The notes: generated by a model from the sequence alone, not told the origin. Shown: positions 23,536 to 31,826, counted from the first letter of the stretch. The stretch is 33,322 nt of DNA from Halobacteriales archaeon QS_5_70_17 (GCA_003021975.1 PXRR01000046.1:1-33322), one strand, 5' to 3'. Translations and numbers: made by a program.

Positions 23536-24600
23536 TCAGCTGAAGTCGGTGATCATCGGCAGGCCGATCGTCTGGTAGTCGGTCATGGCCTGCAGTTCGT
23601 CGTTGACCTGCTCGAGGTCGATCTTCTTCGAGACCACGGCTGCGGGGTCGAGCTTCCCGATCCGGACCATGTCGAACAACTCCCCGTACTTGGCGGGGGG
23701 GAGGCCGCTGGAGCCCTTGACCTCGATCTCGTTCATCACGATCGCGTCGGTCGGGAGCGGGTTGTACCCCTCCTGTTCCTTGGTGGTGAGGCCGATCTGG
23801 ACGTGCGTACCGCGGGTGCCAAGCGACTCGACGGCGTTCCGGCAGGTCTCCTCGATGCCCAGCGCGTCCAGCGAGACGTCGGCGCCGCCGTCGGTGACGT
23901 CGTGGATCTCGTCGACGGGATCGTCGACGGCCTCGGCGTCGACGGTCGTCGCCGCGCCGAGATCCTCGGCCATCTCGCGTTTCTCCTCCATGATGTCGAC
24001 GCCGATGACGTTCGCGCCCAGCGCGTCGGCGATGTGGACCGCCGACAGGCCGATCCCGCCCAGCCCGTAGATCACGACGTCCTCGCCGCGGCCGACCTGT
24101 CCCTTGTGGGCCATCCCGCGGTAGGCGGTCATGAACCGACAGCCCAGCCCCGCGACGTCCTCGGAGTCGACGCCGTCGGGGAGTTTCACGGCGTTGATGT
24201 CGGCGTTCGGGATCGGCACCTGCTCGGCGAAGGCCCCGGGGGCGCCCTCCTGGAAGCCCAAGCCGAGGTGGTTCTCACAGAGGTTCTCGTAGCCGTTGCG
24301 ACACTCGTGGCAGTGCCCGCAGGCGAAGTTGAACGGGATCGCGACCTGGTCGCCCTCCCGGACCGTCTCGACGTCCTCGCCGACGGCGACGATCGTCCCG
24401 GCGGGCTCGTGACCGAGGATGTGCCCCCGGGGGGGTTTGTAGTCGAACCACTCCCAGTTGCCGACCCAGCCGTGCCAGTCGCTCCGGCAGACCCCGCAGG
24501 CGTCGACCCGTGCGATGGCCTCGTCGGGCCCTGGATCGTACGGTTCTACCTCCTCGATCGATAGCGGTTCCTCGTACTCCTCGAGTATGGCGGCTCGCAT
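23536..24600 (-). CDS. zinc-dependent alcohol dehydrogenase (MDR family)
   Basis: A 354-residue medium-chain dehydrogenase. Catalytic zinc ligands are C35 (DACGVCRSD) with the GHE motif at 63-65. The structural zinc site has all four cysteines (94, 97, 100, 108). The NAD(P) motif is GLGGIG at 179-184. It oxidises an alcohol whose product the neighbouring aldehyde dehydrogenase can use. The ATG at 24600 is preferred over GTG 24627, because a TATA-like AAATTTTATG (minus strand, 24627-24636) would otherwise overlap the coding start. It is divergent from the second iclR gene, its probable regulator. Confidence 0.93.
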   Translation of the reverse strand: MRAAILEEYEEPLSIEEVEPYDPGPDEAIARVDACGVCRSDWHGWVGNWEWFDYKPPRGHILGHEPAGTIVAVGEDVETVREGDQVAIPFNFACGHCHECRNGYENLCENHLGLGFQEGAPGAFAEQVPIPNADINAVKLPDGVDSEDVAGLGCRFMTAYRGMAHKGQVGRGEDVVIYGLGGIGLSAVHIADALGANVIGVDIMEEKREMAEDLGAATTVDAEAVDDPVDEIHDVTDGGADVSLDALGIEETCRNAVESLGTRGTHVQIGLTTKEQEGYNPLPTDAIVMNEIEVKGSSGLPPAKYGELFDMVRIGKLDPAAVVSKKIDLEQVNDELQAMTDYQTIGLPMITDFS

Positions 24601-24876
24601 GCCTCCGAGCGTTTCCGACGCCGTCACATAAAATTTGCTCCCGGTTGACCGGTGACACGGTACCGCGCCGCAGTACTCCCCCCGATTTGAAGGTTCGACT
24701 CCCGGAAACGGGCTTGCGTGGGAACGCCTCGCACCCCTGTCGACGGTTCGATTCCGTTTCGAATACGTGAACCGATCGCCCCCGTCCAGTTCCCGCCTCT
24801 GAGAGTGTGTCTCTCACTCGCGCTACCGGGTTCCTTCCCCGGGAGCCCGCTCCCGAGAAATCTCGCTCGCCGCGCG

Positions 24877-24890
24877 TTCGAACGTTCGAA
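24877..24890. promoter_or_regulatory. perfect 14-bp palindrome TTCGAACGTTCGAA
   Basis: Fully self-complementary, about 100 bp upstream of the second iclR gene and 20 bp before dyad B. It contains two overlapping TTCGAA units. It is a candidate operator, possibly for IclR autoregulation. Confidence 0.5.
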
Positions 24891-24909
24891 ACTCGCCATA
24901 CCAACATAA

Positions 24910-24929
24910 TTACAGACGTACCTTCGTAA
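24910..24929. promoter_or_regulatory. 20-bp dyad, copy B (TTAC-N4-GTAC-N4-GTAA)
   Basis: TTACAGACGTACCTTCGTAA, the same architecture as 5020-5039 and 29853-29872. Its centre is about 67 bp upstream of the leaderless start of the second iclR gene, upstream of the TATA, where archaeal activators or upstream repressors can act. Confidence 0.65.
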
Positions 24930-24986
24930 CGGAAATCGACGGGGAGTCCGTGTGTTTAAGTCGGCGCGGGCGTCGGTACGGTAGTA

Positions 24987-25790
24987 ATGACTGGAGAGCC
25001 CCACGAGGTCAAGACAACCAGGAAATCCCTCCGGGTGATCGAGGCGCTCCAGGAACTCGACGGCGGTCGGGTCACGGAGGTGGCGGACCACGTCGGGATG
25101 GCCAAGAGCACGGCCCACAAGCACCTGACGACCCTCGAGCGCTCGGGCTACCTCGACAAGGACGGAGACACCTACCACGTCGGCCTCCGGTTCCTCAACC
25201 TCGGCGAGTACGCCCGGAGCCGGTGGCCGGCCGCCGACCTCATCAAGGAGAGCATCTCGGAGCTCTCTCGGCGGACCGACGAGGAGATCGACTTCGTCGC
25301 CGAGGACCACGGCCGGGTGCTCACCGTCTTCGAGTCCTACCACAAGTGGGTGAAGTACGACCGCGGCGACCGCGAGGGGGACGGCACCCGGTACCGCGCC
25401 CAGATCGGCACCTACTACTACAGCCACGCGACCGCCTCCGGGAAGGCGATCCTGACGGAGTACTCCCGCGAGCGCGTCGAGCGGATCATCGACCAGTGGG
25501 GGCTCCCCCCGAAGACCGAGAACACGATCACCGACCGCGAGGCGCTGTTCGAGGAACTCGAGCGCATCGACCGGCGAGGGTACGCGATCGACGACGAGGA
25601 GTACACACACGGACTGCGTAGCGTCGGCAAGGCCGTCGCCGATCCCGCCGGCGACGTTCTCGGCGCTCTCAGTGTCTCCGGGCCAGCCTACCGGGTGAAC
25701 GGGTCGGTCCTCGACGAGGAGATCCCCCGGGCGCTCTCGGAGGTCGTCGCCGACCTGGAGGCCGATATCGACGCCGCCGGAGCGTACTGA
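24987..25790 (+). CDS. IclR family transcriptional regulator (copy 2)
   Basis: A 267-residue regulator. The winged HTH (about 10-70) includes GGRVTEVADHVGMAKSTAHK, and an IclR effector domain follows (about 85-260, with ATASGKAIL around 148-156). The ATG at 24987 is supported by TTTAAG 29 bp upstream. It is divergent from the alcohol/aldehyde dehydrogenase and importer genes and convergent with the MaoC operon, so it may control either. It is a close paralogue of the regulator at 5154-5939 in the DNA-binding helix, so overlapping operator specificity is plausible. Confidence 0.9.
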   Translation: MTGEPHEVKTTRKSLRVIEALQELDGGRVTEVADHVGMAKSTAHKHLTTLERSGYLDKDGDTYHVGLRFLNLGEYARSRWPAADLIKESISELSRRTDEEIDFVAEDHGRVLTVFESYHKWVKYDRGDREGDGTRYRAQIGTYYYSHATASGKAILTEYSRERVERIIDQWGLPPKTENTITDREALFEELERIDRRGYAIDDEEYTHGLRSVGKAVADPAGDVLGALSVSGPAYRVNGSVLDEEIPRALSEVVADLEADIDAAGAY

Positions 25791-25813
25791 CGCCTCCAGC
25801 CGGTCCGCGGACC

Positions 25814-26371
25814 CTACTCCCGATCCCCGGGCTGAGTGCCGACGCCCTCGGGCCAGCCGGGCGGCTGGGCGGCAGAGGGGTCGGCGTACTCGCGTTTCAG
25901 TACCATGGGCGTGCGTTGCAGCGAGAGGACCTTCTCGCCGTCTTGGTTGAACGCGCGGAGTTCGGTAGTGACGATGCCGACGTGGTCGCGGGACTCCGAC
26001 TCGCGTTTCTCGAGGACTTCGCTCTCGGCGAACATGGTGTCGCCGTGGAAGACCGGTGCGTGGTGGCGGACCTCGTCGTAGCCGAGGTTGGCCGTCGCGT
26101 TCACCGAGACGTCGATGACGCTCATCCCCACCGCCAGCGCGAAGACGTAGGTCCCGTCGACCAGTCGCTCGCCGAACTCCGTGTCAGCGGCGTACGCCTC
26201 GTTGAAGTGCATCGGGTTGAGGTTCATCGTCAGGTTCGTGAACCAGACGTTGTCCGTCTCGGTCACCGTCCGCCCGAAGGGGTGCTTGTAGACGTCCCCC
26301 ACCGTGAAGTCCTCGTAGTACCGCCCCTGCCAGCCGACCTGCAGGCGGCTGTCGTCCGTGTCCTCGGTCAT
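25814..26371 (-). CDS. MaoC family hydratase, mesaconyl-CoA hydratase-like
   Basis: A 185-residue hot-dog fold enoyl-CoA hydratase. Landmarks are GRYYEDFTVGDVYKHPFGRT (16-35), NLNPMHFNEAYA (50-61) and the strand GDTMFAESEVLEKRESES. In (R)-specific hydratases the active site is Asp-x4-His; here the first position is N50 and the His is H55. The long form and the TVTETDNVWFT block resemble haloarchaeal mesaconyl-CoA hydratases of the methylaspartate cycle, so a branched dicarboxyl-CoA substrate is possible. It is last in an operon with PrpD-like and acyl-CoA dehydrogenase genes (39-nt gap) and convergent with iclR. Confidence 0.88.
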   Translation of the reverse strand: MTEDTDDSRLQVGWQGRYYEDFTVGDVYKHPFGRTVTETDNVWFTNLTMNLNPMHFNEAYAADTEFGERLVDGTYVFALAVGMSVIDVSVNATANLGYDEVRHHAPVFHGDTMFAESEVLEKRESESRDHVGIVTTELRAFNQDGEKVLSLQRTPMVLKREYADPSAAQPPGWPEGVGTQPGDRE

Positions 26372-26410
26372 CGGCTGATCGGGCGGCGGGCTGGGCGGTA
26401 AAGGTTTCCC

Positions 26411-27754
26411 CTACAGGTCGGCGAGCGCGTCGGTCGCGCGCTCCCGCTCGCGGAGGCCGTCGAGTCCCGAGAGCGCCGCGTCGCCGTCGACGCCGGCCCG
26501 GTCTGCGCACATGCGGAACTTCTCGGCGAGCTCCGCGTCGCTCAGCGGATCCTCGGGGGTGCCCGGTGGCCGCTCTTGGGTGCGCTCGAAGACGCCGTCG
26601 GGGGTCTCGACTGCGACAGTCGTCCGGTAGGGGTCGTACGCCAGGTCGGAGTCGACCTCGAAGCGCACCCGCTCCCGGACCGCCTGCACGGCCGGGTCGT
26701 CGACGTTCGCGTCGTCGAACGCCGCTAGGCCGACGCGGTCGAGCGCGATCGCGCTCGCGACGCAGTACTCCATCGAAAACTTCGCCTCCAGTCCGGTGCC
26801 GGGATCGGCGTAGTGCAGCGCGTCGGCCGCCCCCCGGGAGGCGGTCACGCGGATCCCCTCGACGTCGTCCGGGGCGAGACCGTGCTCGGCGACCAGTCGC
26901 TGGGCGGCGTAGATCGCCGGGTGGGTGAAGTAACAGCAGGGGTACTTCTTGACCTGGAGGCCGTCGGCGCGCAGCGCCCACTCCTCGCCGAGGTCGGCCA
27001 TCGTGGCGCGGTCCGGCGGCTCCTCGCTCGAGTAGAGGTCGAGGAAGCCCCGATCGCCGCCGACGGCGCCCTCGGCCGCGGTGTGGCCGCGCTCGGCGAG
27101 CAGCGCCGCTGTGACTCCCGACCGGGCGGCCTGGCCCGCGTGCATGGGCTTGGTCATGCTCCCGAAGTTGCGCTTCAGCCCGGCGGGCGTCGACGCCGCC
27201 GCGTTCACGGCGTCGCGCGCCGCCCGCTCGTCGAGGTCCAGCAGGACCGCGCCGGCGACGGCGGCGCCGAACGCTCCGAGCGTCGCCGTGGCGTGCCAGC
27301 CCCGCTCGTAGTGCGCGGGGAGCAGCGCGTCCGCGAGGTAACACTGCGCCTCGTAGCCGGCGACGTAGGCCGCGATCGCGTCGGGCCCCGACAGGCCGCG
27401 GTCCTCGGCGACCGCGAGGACCGGCGCGACGATCGGGACGCTGGGGTGCCAGACGCCGCGGGTCACGTCGTCGAAGTCCAGCGCGTGGCCGGCGGTCGCG
27501 TTCGCGAACGCCGCGTCGGGCAGCGAGGCGCTCCCCTCGGCGCCGACCAGTCGCGCCGGGCCGTCCCCGCCGGCCGCGCGGGTCGTCTCGATCGCGACCG
27601 CGCCGGCCCCCTCGGCGGCGCCGGCGACCGTCACGCCGACGGTGTCGACGAACGCGCGCTCAGCGGCGCGGACGAGGTCCTCCGGCAGGTCGCGGTACGA
27701 GAGGTCGGCGGCGAACGCCGCCAGTTCCGCGTCCGGGCGTCGGGTATCTGTCAT
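26411..27754 (-). CDS. MmgE/PrpD family protein
   Basis: A 447-residue member of the family that includes 2-methylcitrate dehydratase and cis-aconitate decarboxylase. Recognisable parts are LDFDDVTRGVWHPSVPIVAP (helical domain), GSMTKPMHAGQAARSGV and KKYPCCYFTHPAI before the C-terminal lid domain. The ATG at 27754 has a GGAG ribosome-binding site 5 nt upstream; the frame continues far upstream but with Arg-rich, non-protein-like sequence. The operon order acyl-CoA dehydrogenase, this gene, MaoC suggests catabolism of a branched or unsaturated dicarboxylic acid such as methylcitrate, itaconate or mesaconate derivatives. The exact reaction is not predictable. Confidence 0.88.
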   Translation of the reverse strand: MTDTRRPDAELAAFAADLSYRDLPEDLVRAAERAFVDTVGVTVAGAAEGAGAVAIETTRAAGGDGPARLVGAEGSASLPDAAFANATAGHALDFDDVTRGVWHPSVPIVAPVLAVAEDRGLSGPDAIAAYVAGYEAQCYLADALLPAHYERGWHATATLGAFGAAVAGAVLLDLDERAARDAVNAAASTPAGLKRNFGSMTKPMHAGQAARSGVTAALLAERGHTAAEGAVGGDRGFLDLYSSEEPPDRATMADLGEEWALRADGLQVKKYPCCYFTHPAIYAAQRLVAEHGLAPDDVEGIRVTASRGAADALHYADPGTGLEAKFSMEYCVASAIALDRVGLAAFDDANVDDPAVQAVRERVRFEVDSDLAYDPYRTTVAVETPDGVFERTQERPPGTPEDPLSDAELAEKFRMCADRAGVDGDAALSGLDGLRERERATDALADL

Positions 27755-27828
27755 GCGAACTCCCTCCGCGCCCAGGCTAATAACTCCCGGGCCGCGGCGG
27801 CCGATCGCTCGCTCGCCGCCGACGCCGC

Positions 27829-29031
27829 CTAGTACGACCGCGGCAGCCCGAGCACCTTCTCGCCGACGTAGTTGAGGGCGAGCTGCTGGGTGATCGGGAC
27901 GAGTCGCGTCAGCCGCGCCTCCCGGAAGTAGCGCTCGACGTCGTACTCGACGGCGACGCCGAACCCGCCGTGGGTCTGGACGGCGGCGTCTGCGGCCTCG
28001 AAGGCGGCGTCGCTGGCGAGGAACTTCGCCATGTTGGCGTACGCGCCGAGGTCCGCGTCCCGGCCGTCCGCGCTGGCGTCCGCGCCGGCGTAGGTGAGCT
28101 GACGGGCGGCCTGCAGGCGGGCGAACGCCTCGGCGAGCGGGTGCTGGATCGCCTGGTTCGAGCCGATGGCGCGGCCGAATACCTCCCGGTCGTTCGCGTA
28201 GTCGACGCCGCGTTCGATGGCCAGCCGACCGAGGCCGAGACACTCCGCCGCGATCACCAGCCGCTCCTCGTTGAGGCCCTCGAGCACCTGGTAGAACCCC
28301 TCCCCCTCCTCGCCGATCAGCGCGTCAGCGGGCAGGCGGAGGTCGTCGAAGTACAGCTGGAAGGAGTGGACGAACTCGCTGACTGACTTCTCGATGGGGT
28401 CGAGTTCCAGCCCGCTGCCGATCGCCTCGTCGAGGTCGACGAGGAACATCGAGATGCCCCGCGTGGCCTTCTCGACCTCCGACTTGGGCGTGGTCCGCGC
28501 GACGAGGACCGCGTAGTCGGAGACGTCGACCCGCGAGATCCAGATCTTCTGGCCGTTGACGACCCATCCGTCGCCGTCGCGCTCGGCGGACGTCTCGATC
28601 GAGGTCGAGTCCGACCCCGCGTTCGGTTCCGTGAGACAGAACGCCTGGATCGAGGCCTCGCCGCGGGCCACTCGCGGCAGGAGGTCCTCCTTCATGGACT
28701 CGCTGCCGTACTTCACCAGGGGAACGGAGTTGTAGATGCCGCCGTGGACCGCCTGCGCGGCCGCGAACCCGCCGCCGCTGGCGGCGATCTCCTCCATCAT
28801 CACGACCGTCTCGCGGGTGTCCATCCCGGCCCCGCCGTACTCCTGAGGGACGAGCGCGCCCATCAGCCCCTCGTCGGCGAGCGTGTCGACGAACTCGTGG
28901 GGGTACTCCCCGGCGCGGGCGCGCTCGCGCCAGTACTCGTCGTCGAAGGCCGAACAGATCCCGCGGACGCTCTTGCGCACCAGCCGCTGGCTCTCGGTCA
29001 GATCGAGGCTCCCGTCGGTGAACCCGGCCAT
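27829..29031 (-). CDS. acyl-CoA dehydrogenase family protein
   Basis: A 400-residue FAD enzyme with the full ACAD layout: an N-terminal helical domain, the FAD/substrate strand motif FCLTEPNAGSD (131-141), QKIWIS (161-166), and the C-terminal helices with QTHGGFGVAVEYDVERYFREA (352-372). At the place where many members carry the catalytic Glu in an EGT motif, this one reads LVPIT (377-381), so the base must lie elsewhere or the chemistry differs. It ends LGLPRSY. The ATG at 29031 follows a GGAGGG ribosome-binding site by 2 nt. It is first in the operon with the PrpD-like and MaoC genes (74-nt gap). Confidence 0.9.
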   Translation of the reverse strand: MAGFTDGSLDLTESQRLVRKSVRGICSAFDDEYWRERARAGEYPHEFVDTLADEGLMGALVPQEYGGAGMDTRETVVMMEEIAASGGGFAAAQAVHGGIYNSVPLVKYGSESMKEDLLPRVARGEASIQAFCLTEPNAGSDSTSIETSAERDGDGWVVNGQKIWISRVDVSDYAVLVARTTPKSEVEKATRGISMFLVDLDEAIGSGLELDPIEKSVSEFVHSFQLYFDDLRLPADALIGEEGEGFYQVLEGLNEERLVIAAECLGLGRLAIERGVDYANDREVFGRAIGSNQAIQHPLAEAFARLQAARQLTYAGADASADGRDADLGAYANMAKFLASDAAFEAADAAVQTHGGFGVAVEYDVERYFREARLTRLVPITQQLALNYVGEKVLGLPRSY

Positions 29032-29161
29032 GTCCCTCCGTTCGAGAGCACCGACAAAAGGGTTGGCGACGGCCGGCACCGGTCCCCCAGGGGACGCCGA
29101 CGCGTCGCGTGCGACGAGGAGAAGCGACGGGAACGGTGGACTTCGAGACGTGAAATCCGGG

Positions 29162-29800
29162 CTACAGCTGGCACTCACAGCCGCCGGCCTCGAGCAGGTC
29201 GTCGATCCCGGTCTGCCGGCCGCACTCGTAACAGAGCACCTGCACGCCGACGAAGACGTCGTACTCGTCGAGCGCGATGGCGTCGACGCCCCGGAGGCGA
29301 TCGAGCGTGTCCTCCGAGACGGCCCGGGTCCGGTTCTGGAGCCGTCGGAGCTTCGTCATGCTCCGCTCAGGGTCGGGCCGGTCGCGCTCGTATTCGACCT
29401 CCCGGTACTTAGTGAGGTAGGTGTGGATCGCCTGGTGGGAGACGAAGTCCGACCGCAAGCCGTCGACGTCGACCCCGCCGCGTTCGAGGCGTGACTCAGC
29501 CTCGGTGCGTGCGCCCGCCGAGACGTCGTCATCGGAGAGGAGGCGGTAGAGGTTGTCCACTTCGCCGTCGAGCGCCCGCATCCCGGCGTCTTCCATCGCC
29601 GCCGTCAGCACCGCGCGGTTGAACACGTCTGCTAGTTCCCGGAGGCTCCGGGACTCGTCGCCGTCGGCGGTCCACTCCGTCTCGAGTCGCTTTCCCATCC
29701 CCTCCAGCCCGTACTCGTCGATGACGCGACCGACCTTCGTGTTCGACGGCCGGCGTCCCCCGTCCTCGCTCGGTTCCGGCCCGTTCGAGCGTTCGTTCAC
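29162..29800 (-). CDS. rdfA: rod-determining factor RdfA
   Basis: A 212-residue cytoplasmic protein of the haloarchaeal RdfA family, linked in Haloferax to rod-shape formation. The family core is VGRVIDEYGLEGMGKRLE, then SLRELADVFNRAVLTAAMED and GMRALDGEVDNLYRLLSDDD (73-92), FVSHQAIHTYLTKYR (119-133). A C-terminal zinc-finger-like group has Cys190, Cys193, Cys208 and Cys210. The GTG at 29800 fits a TATA-like CTTATACG on the minus strand (29824-29831), 27 bp upstream. It is divergent from sph, a pairing known in other haloarchaea, and shares a control region with it that holds dyad copy C. Confidence 0.85.
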   Translation of the reverse strand: MNERSNGPEPSEDGGRRPSNTKVGRVIDEYGLEGMGKRLETEWTADGDESRSLRELADVFNRAVLTAAMEDAGMRALDGEVDNLYRLLSDDDVSAGARTEAESRLERGGVDVDGLRSDFVSHQAIHTYLTKYREVEYERDRPDPERSMTKLRRLQNRTRAVSEDTLDRLRGVDAIALDEYDVFVGVQVLCYECGRQTGIDDLLEAGGCECQL

Positions 29801-29823
29801 GGCCTCGGTTATCGGTCGTCTCG

Positions 29824-29914
29824 TATAAGTGCTTGCGCCGCCGGGAAGTACTTTACAATCGTACAAGCGTAACGGCTTTGGGATTGTCGGGGAAAGACGG
29901 TGAACAATTATGTA
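29824..29914. promoter_or_regulatory. divergent rdfA/sph promoter region with dyad copy C
   Basis: The rdfA TATA (minus strand, CTTATACG, 29824-29831) and the sph TATA (ACAATTATG, 29904-29912) face away from each other, each 27-29 bp from its start codon. Between them is TTACAATCGTACAAGCGTAA (29853-29872), centred about 63 bp from the rdfA start and 75 bp from the sph start. One bound factor could therefore control both genes. Confidence 0.65.
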
Positions 29915-29936
29915 GGGCCGTCCGCAACGCCCTGAT

Positions 29937-31826
29937 ATGGCTTCGCCCACCGAGACGACCGGTGCCGCGCGTCTCGATGTCGACAACATCGGAGGGATCT
30001 CCTCGACGTCGGTCGCGTTCGAACGCGGCGTGACGGTCCTCGTCGGGCGGAACGCGACCAACCGCACCTCGCTGCTCCAGGCCCTGATGGCCGCGCTGGG
30101 CAGCGATCGGGTGGCGCTGAAAGGCGACGCCGACGAGGGGGGCGTCTCCCTGCGAATCGGCGATGAGACGTACGAGCGGCGGTTCGCCAGGCGAGAGACG
30201 GAGGTCGCCTCCGAGGGCGATCCGTACCTCGAGGACTCAGAGCTTGCCGACCTGTTCGCCTTCCTGCTCGAACCGAACGAGGCCCGGCGGGCGGTCGAGC
30301 GCGGCGACGACCTCTGGGAGCTCGTCATGCGACCGGTCGACACGGCGGCGATCAACGAGGAGATCGACGCGCTCGTCGAGCGCCGCCGAGAGATCGACGA
30401 CCGGCTGGAGGAGCTGTCGGCCCTGGAGGAGGACCACGAGTCCCTGGCGCGCCAGCGAGCGGAGCTCACCGAGCGAATCGAGACGACGGAGGCGGACCTG
30501 GAGTCCGCCTCGGCGGCCCTTGAGGCGGCCGAGGCGGACCTCGACGCCCGGCGGAGCGCCGACGGGGAACTGGACGCCAAGCTCGAGGAGCTCTCCGCGG
30601 CCCGGGGGGACCTCGAGGACGTCGAGCAGTCGCTGGCCGCCGAGCGCCGCAGCGTCGAGTCCCTCGAGGAGGAGCTGTCGGAGTTCCGGGCGTCGCTGGC
30701 CGACCTCCCGGAGTCGGACGGCGAGCGCGTCGAGGAGCTGACCGCCGAGATCGAGCGCCGCCGGGACCGCGCCTCGACTTACGACTCCCGGGTGAGCGAA
30801 CTCCAGACCGTGATCCAGTTCAACGAGGAGATGCTGGACGGCGAGGCGAATGTCGTCGGGACGCTCCGCGAGGACGGCGGCGACGGAGCCGTCACCGACC
30901 GGCTCGTCGACCGAGAGGAGTCGGTGGTCTGCTGGACCTGCGGATCCGACGTCTCGCGCGACGAGATCGAGGGGACGCTCGACCGCCTGCGGTCGCTCCG
31001 GGCGGAGGCGCTCTCGGAGCGCAACGACCTCCGGTCGGAGATCGACGAACTGACCGACCGGCGAGACGACCTGCGGGCGACGCTCCGTGAGCGCGAGCGG
31101 CTCCGAGAGCGCATCGAGGCCGCAGAGTCGGAGCTGGCCGACCGATTCGACCGGATCGACGACCTCGAGGCCGAGCGCGACGCCCTGCGGTCCCGCGTGG
31201 AGGGGCTCGAAGATGAGGTCGCGGAACGCCGGAACGACGACCAGAGCGAGGTCCTCGAGGTCCACCGCGAGGTCAACGAACTGGAGTTCGACCTCGATCG
31301 GCTCCGGGAGGAGCGCGCGGAGACCGACGAGCGGATCGCGGACGTGGAGGAGCGCCTGAGCCAGCGCGCCGACCTCGAGAGCGAGCGCGAGCGGCTGGCC
31401 GACCGGTTGGCGGACCTCCGGACGCGGATCGACCGGATCGAGGCGGGGGCCGTCGAGGAGTTCAACGACCACGTGGACGCCGTTCTCGAGATCCTCGGCT
31501 ACGAGAACCTCGAACGTATCTGGATCGAGCGCACGGACCGCGAGACCCGCGAGGGCCGACACACGGTCGAGCGAACCGTCTTCGACCTCCACGTGATTCG
31601 CACCTCGGACGACGGCACCGCCTACGAGGACACGGTCGATCACCTCAGCGAGTCCGAGCGGGAGGTGACGGGACTGGTGTTCGCGCTGGCCGGCTACCTC
31701 GTCCACGACGTCCACGAGACGGTCCCGTTCGTCCTCCTCGATTCCCTGGAGGCCATCGACTCCGAGCGCCTCCCCGAGGACGCACGGGCACTCGACGACG
31801 GCTACCACCGCGTCACCGACATCTGA
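29937..31826 (+). CDS. sph: archaea-specific SMC-like ATPase Sph, with shortened C-terminal ATPase lobe
   Basis: A 629-residue SMC/Rad50-like protein. The N-terminal ATPase lobe has the family's unusual Walker A GRNATNRTS (37-45). Two long coiled coils (about 137-300 and 345-515) surround a zinc-hook-like CWTC (Cys332, Cys335). The C-terminal lobe has the signature-like LSESEREVTGLVFALAGYL and Walker B/D-loop FVLLDSLEAID (598-608). It then jumps straight to LPEDARALDDGYHRVTDI. The helix and strand that normally lie between D-loop and H-loop (roughly 20 residues) are absent, with the frame intact. The ATG at 29937 is 29 bp from a TATA element. Likely role is chromosome organisation; ATPase activity may be impaired. 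Confidence 0.88.
   Translation: MASPTETTGAARLDVDNIGGISSTSVAFERGVTVLVGRNATNRTSLLQALMAALGSDRVALKGDADEGGVSLRIGDETYERRFARRETEVASEGDPYLEDSELADLFAFLLEPNEARRAVERGDDLWELVMRPVDTAAINEEIDALVERRREIDDRLEELSALEEDHESLARQRAELTERIETTEADLESASAALEAAEADLDARRSADGELDAKLEELSAARGDLEDVEQSLAAERRSVESLEEELSEFRASLADLPESDGERVEELTAEIERRRDRASTYDSRVSELQTVIQFNEEMLDGEANVVGTLREDGGDGAVTDRLVDREESVVCWTCGSDVSRDEIEGTLDRLRSLRAEALSERNDLRSEIDELTDRRDDLRATLRERERLRERIEAAESELADRFDRIDDLEAERDALRSRVEGLEDEVAERRNDDQSEVLEVHREVNELEFDLDRLREERAETDERIADVEERLSQRADLESERERLADRLADLRTRIDRIEAGAVEEFNDHVDAVLEILGYENLERIWIERTDRETREGRHTVERTVFDLHVIRTSDDGTAYEDTVDHLSESEREVTGLVFALAGYLVHDVHETVPFVLLDSLEAIDSERLPEDARALDDGYHRVTDI

Larger units (their letters stand above)
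24601..24986. promoter_or_regulatory. divergent control region between alcohol dehydrogenase and second iclR
   Basis: No gene is seen in 386 bp. From left to right it holds the alcohol dehydrogenase TATA (24627-24636, minus), the repeat CCGG-TTGA-CCGG (24641-24652) next to it, a perfect 14-bp palindrome at 24877-24890, the 20-bp dyad copy B at 24910-24929 and the iclR TATA-like TTTAAG (24955-24960), about 29 bp before the ATG at 24987. Several factors probably bind here. Confidence 0.6.

Noticed and set aside
24742-24758. T-arm-like sequence GACGGTTCGATTCCGTT suggesting a tRNA gene
   Set aside because: No matching acceptor stem, D-arm or anticodon arm can be drawn upstream within tRNA length; a chance TTCGATT motif.
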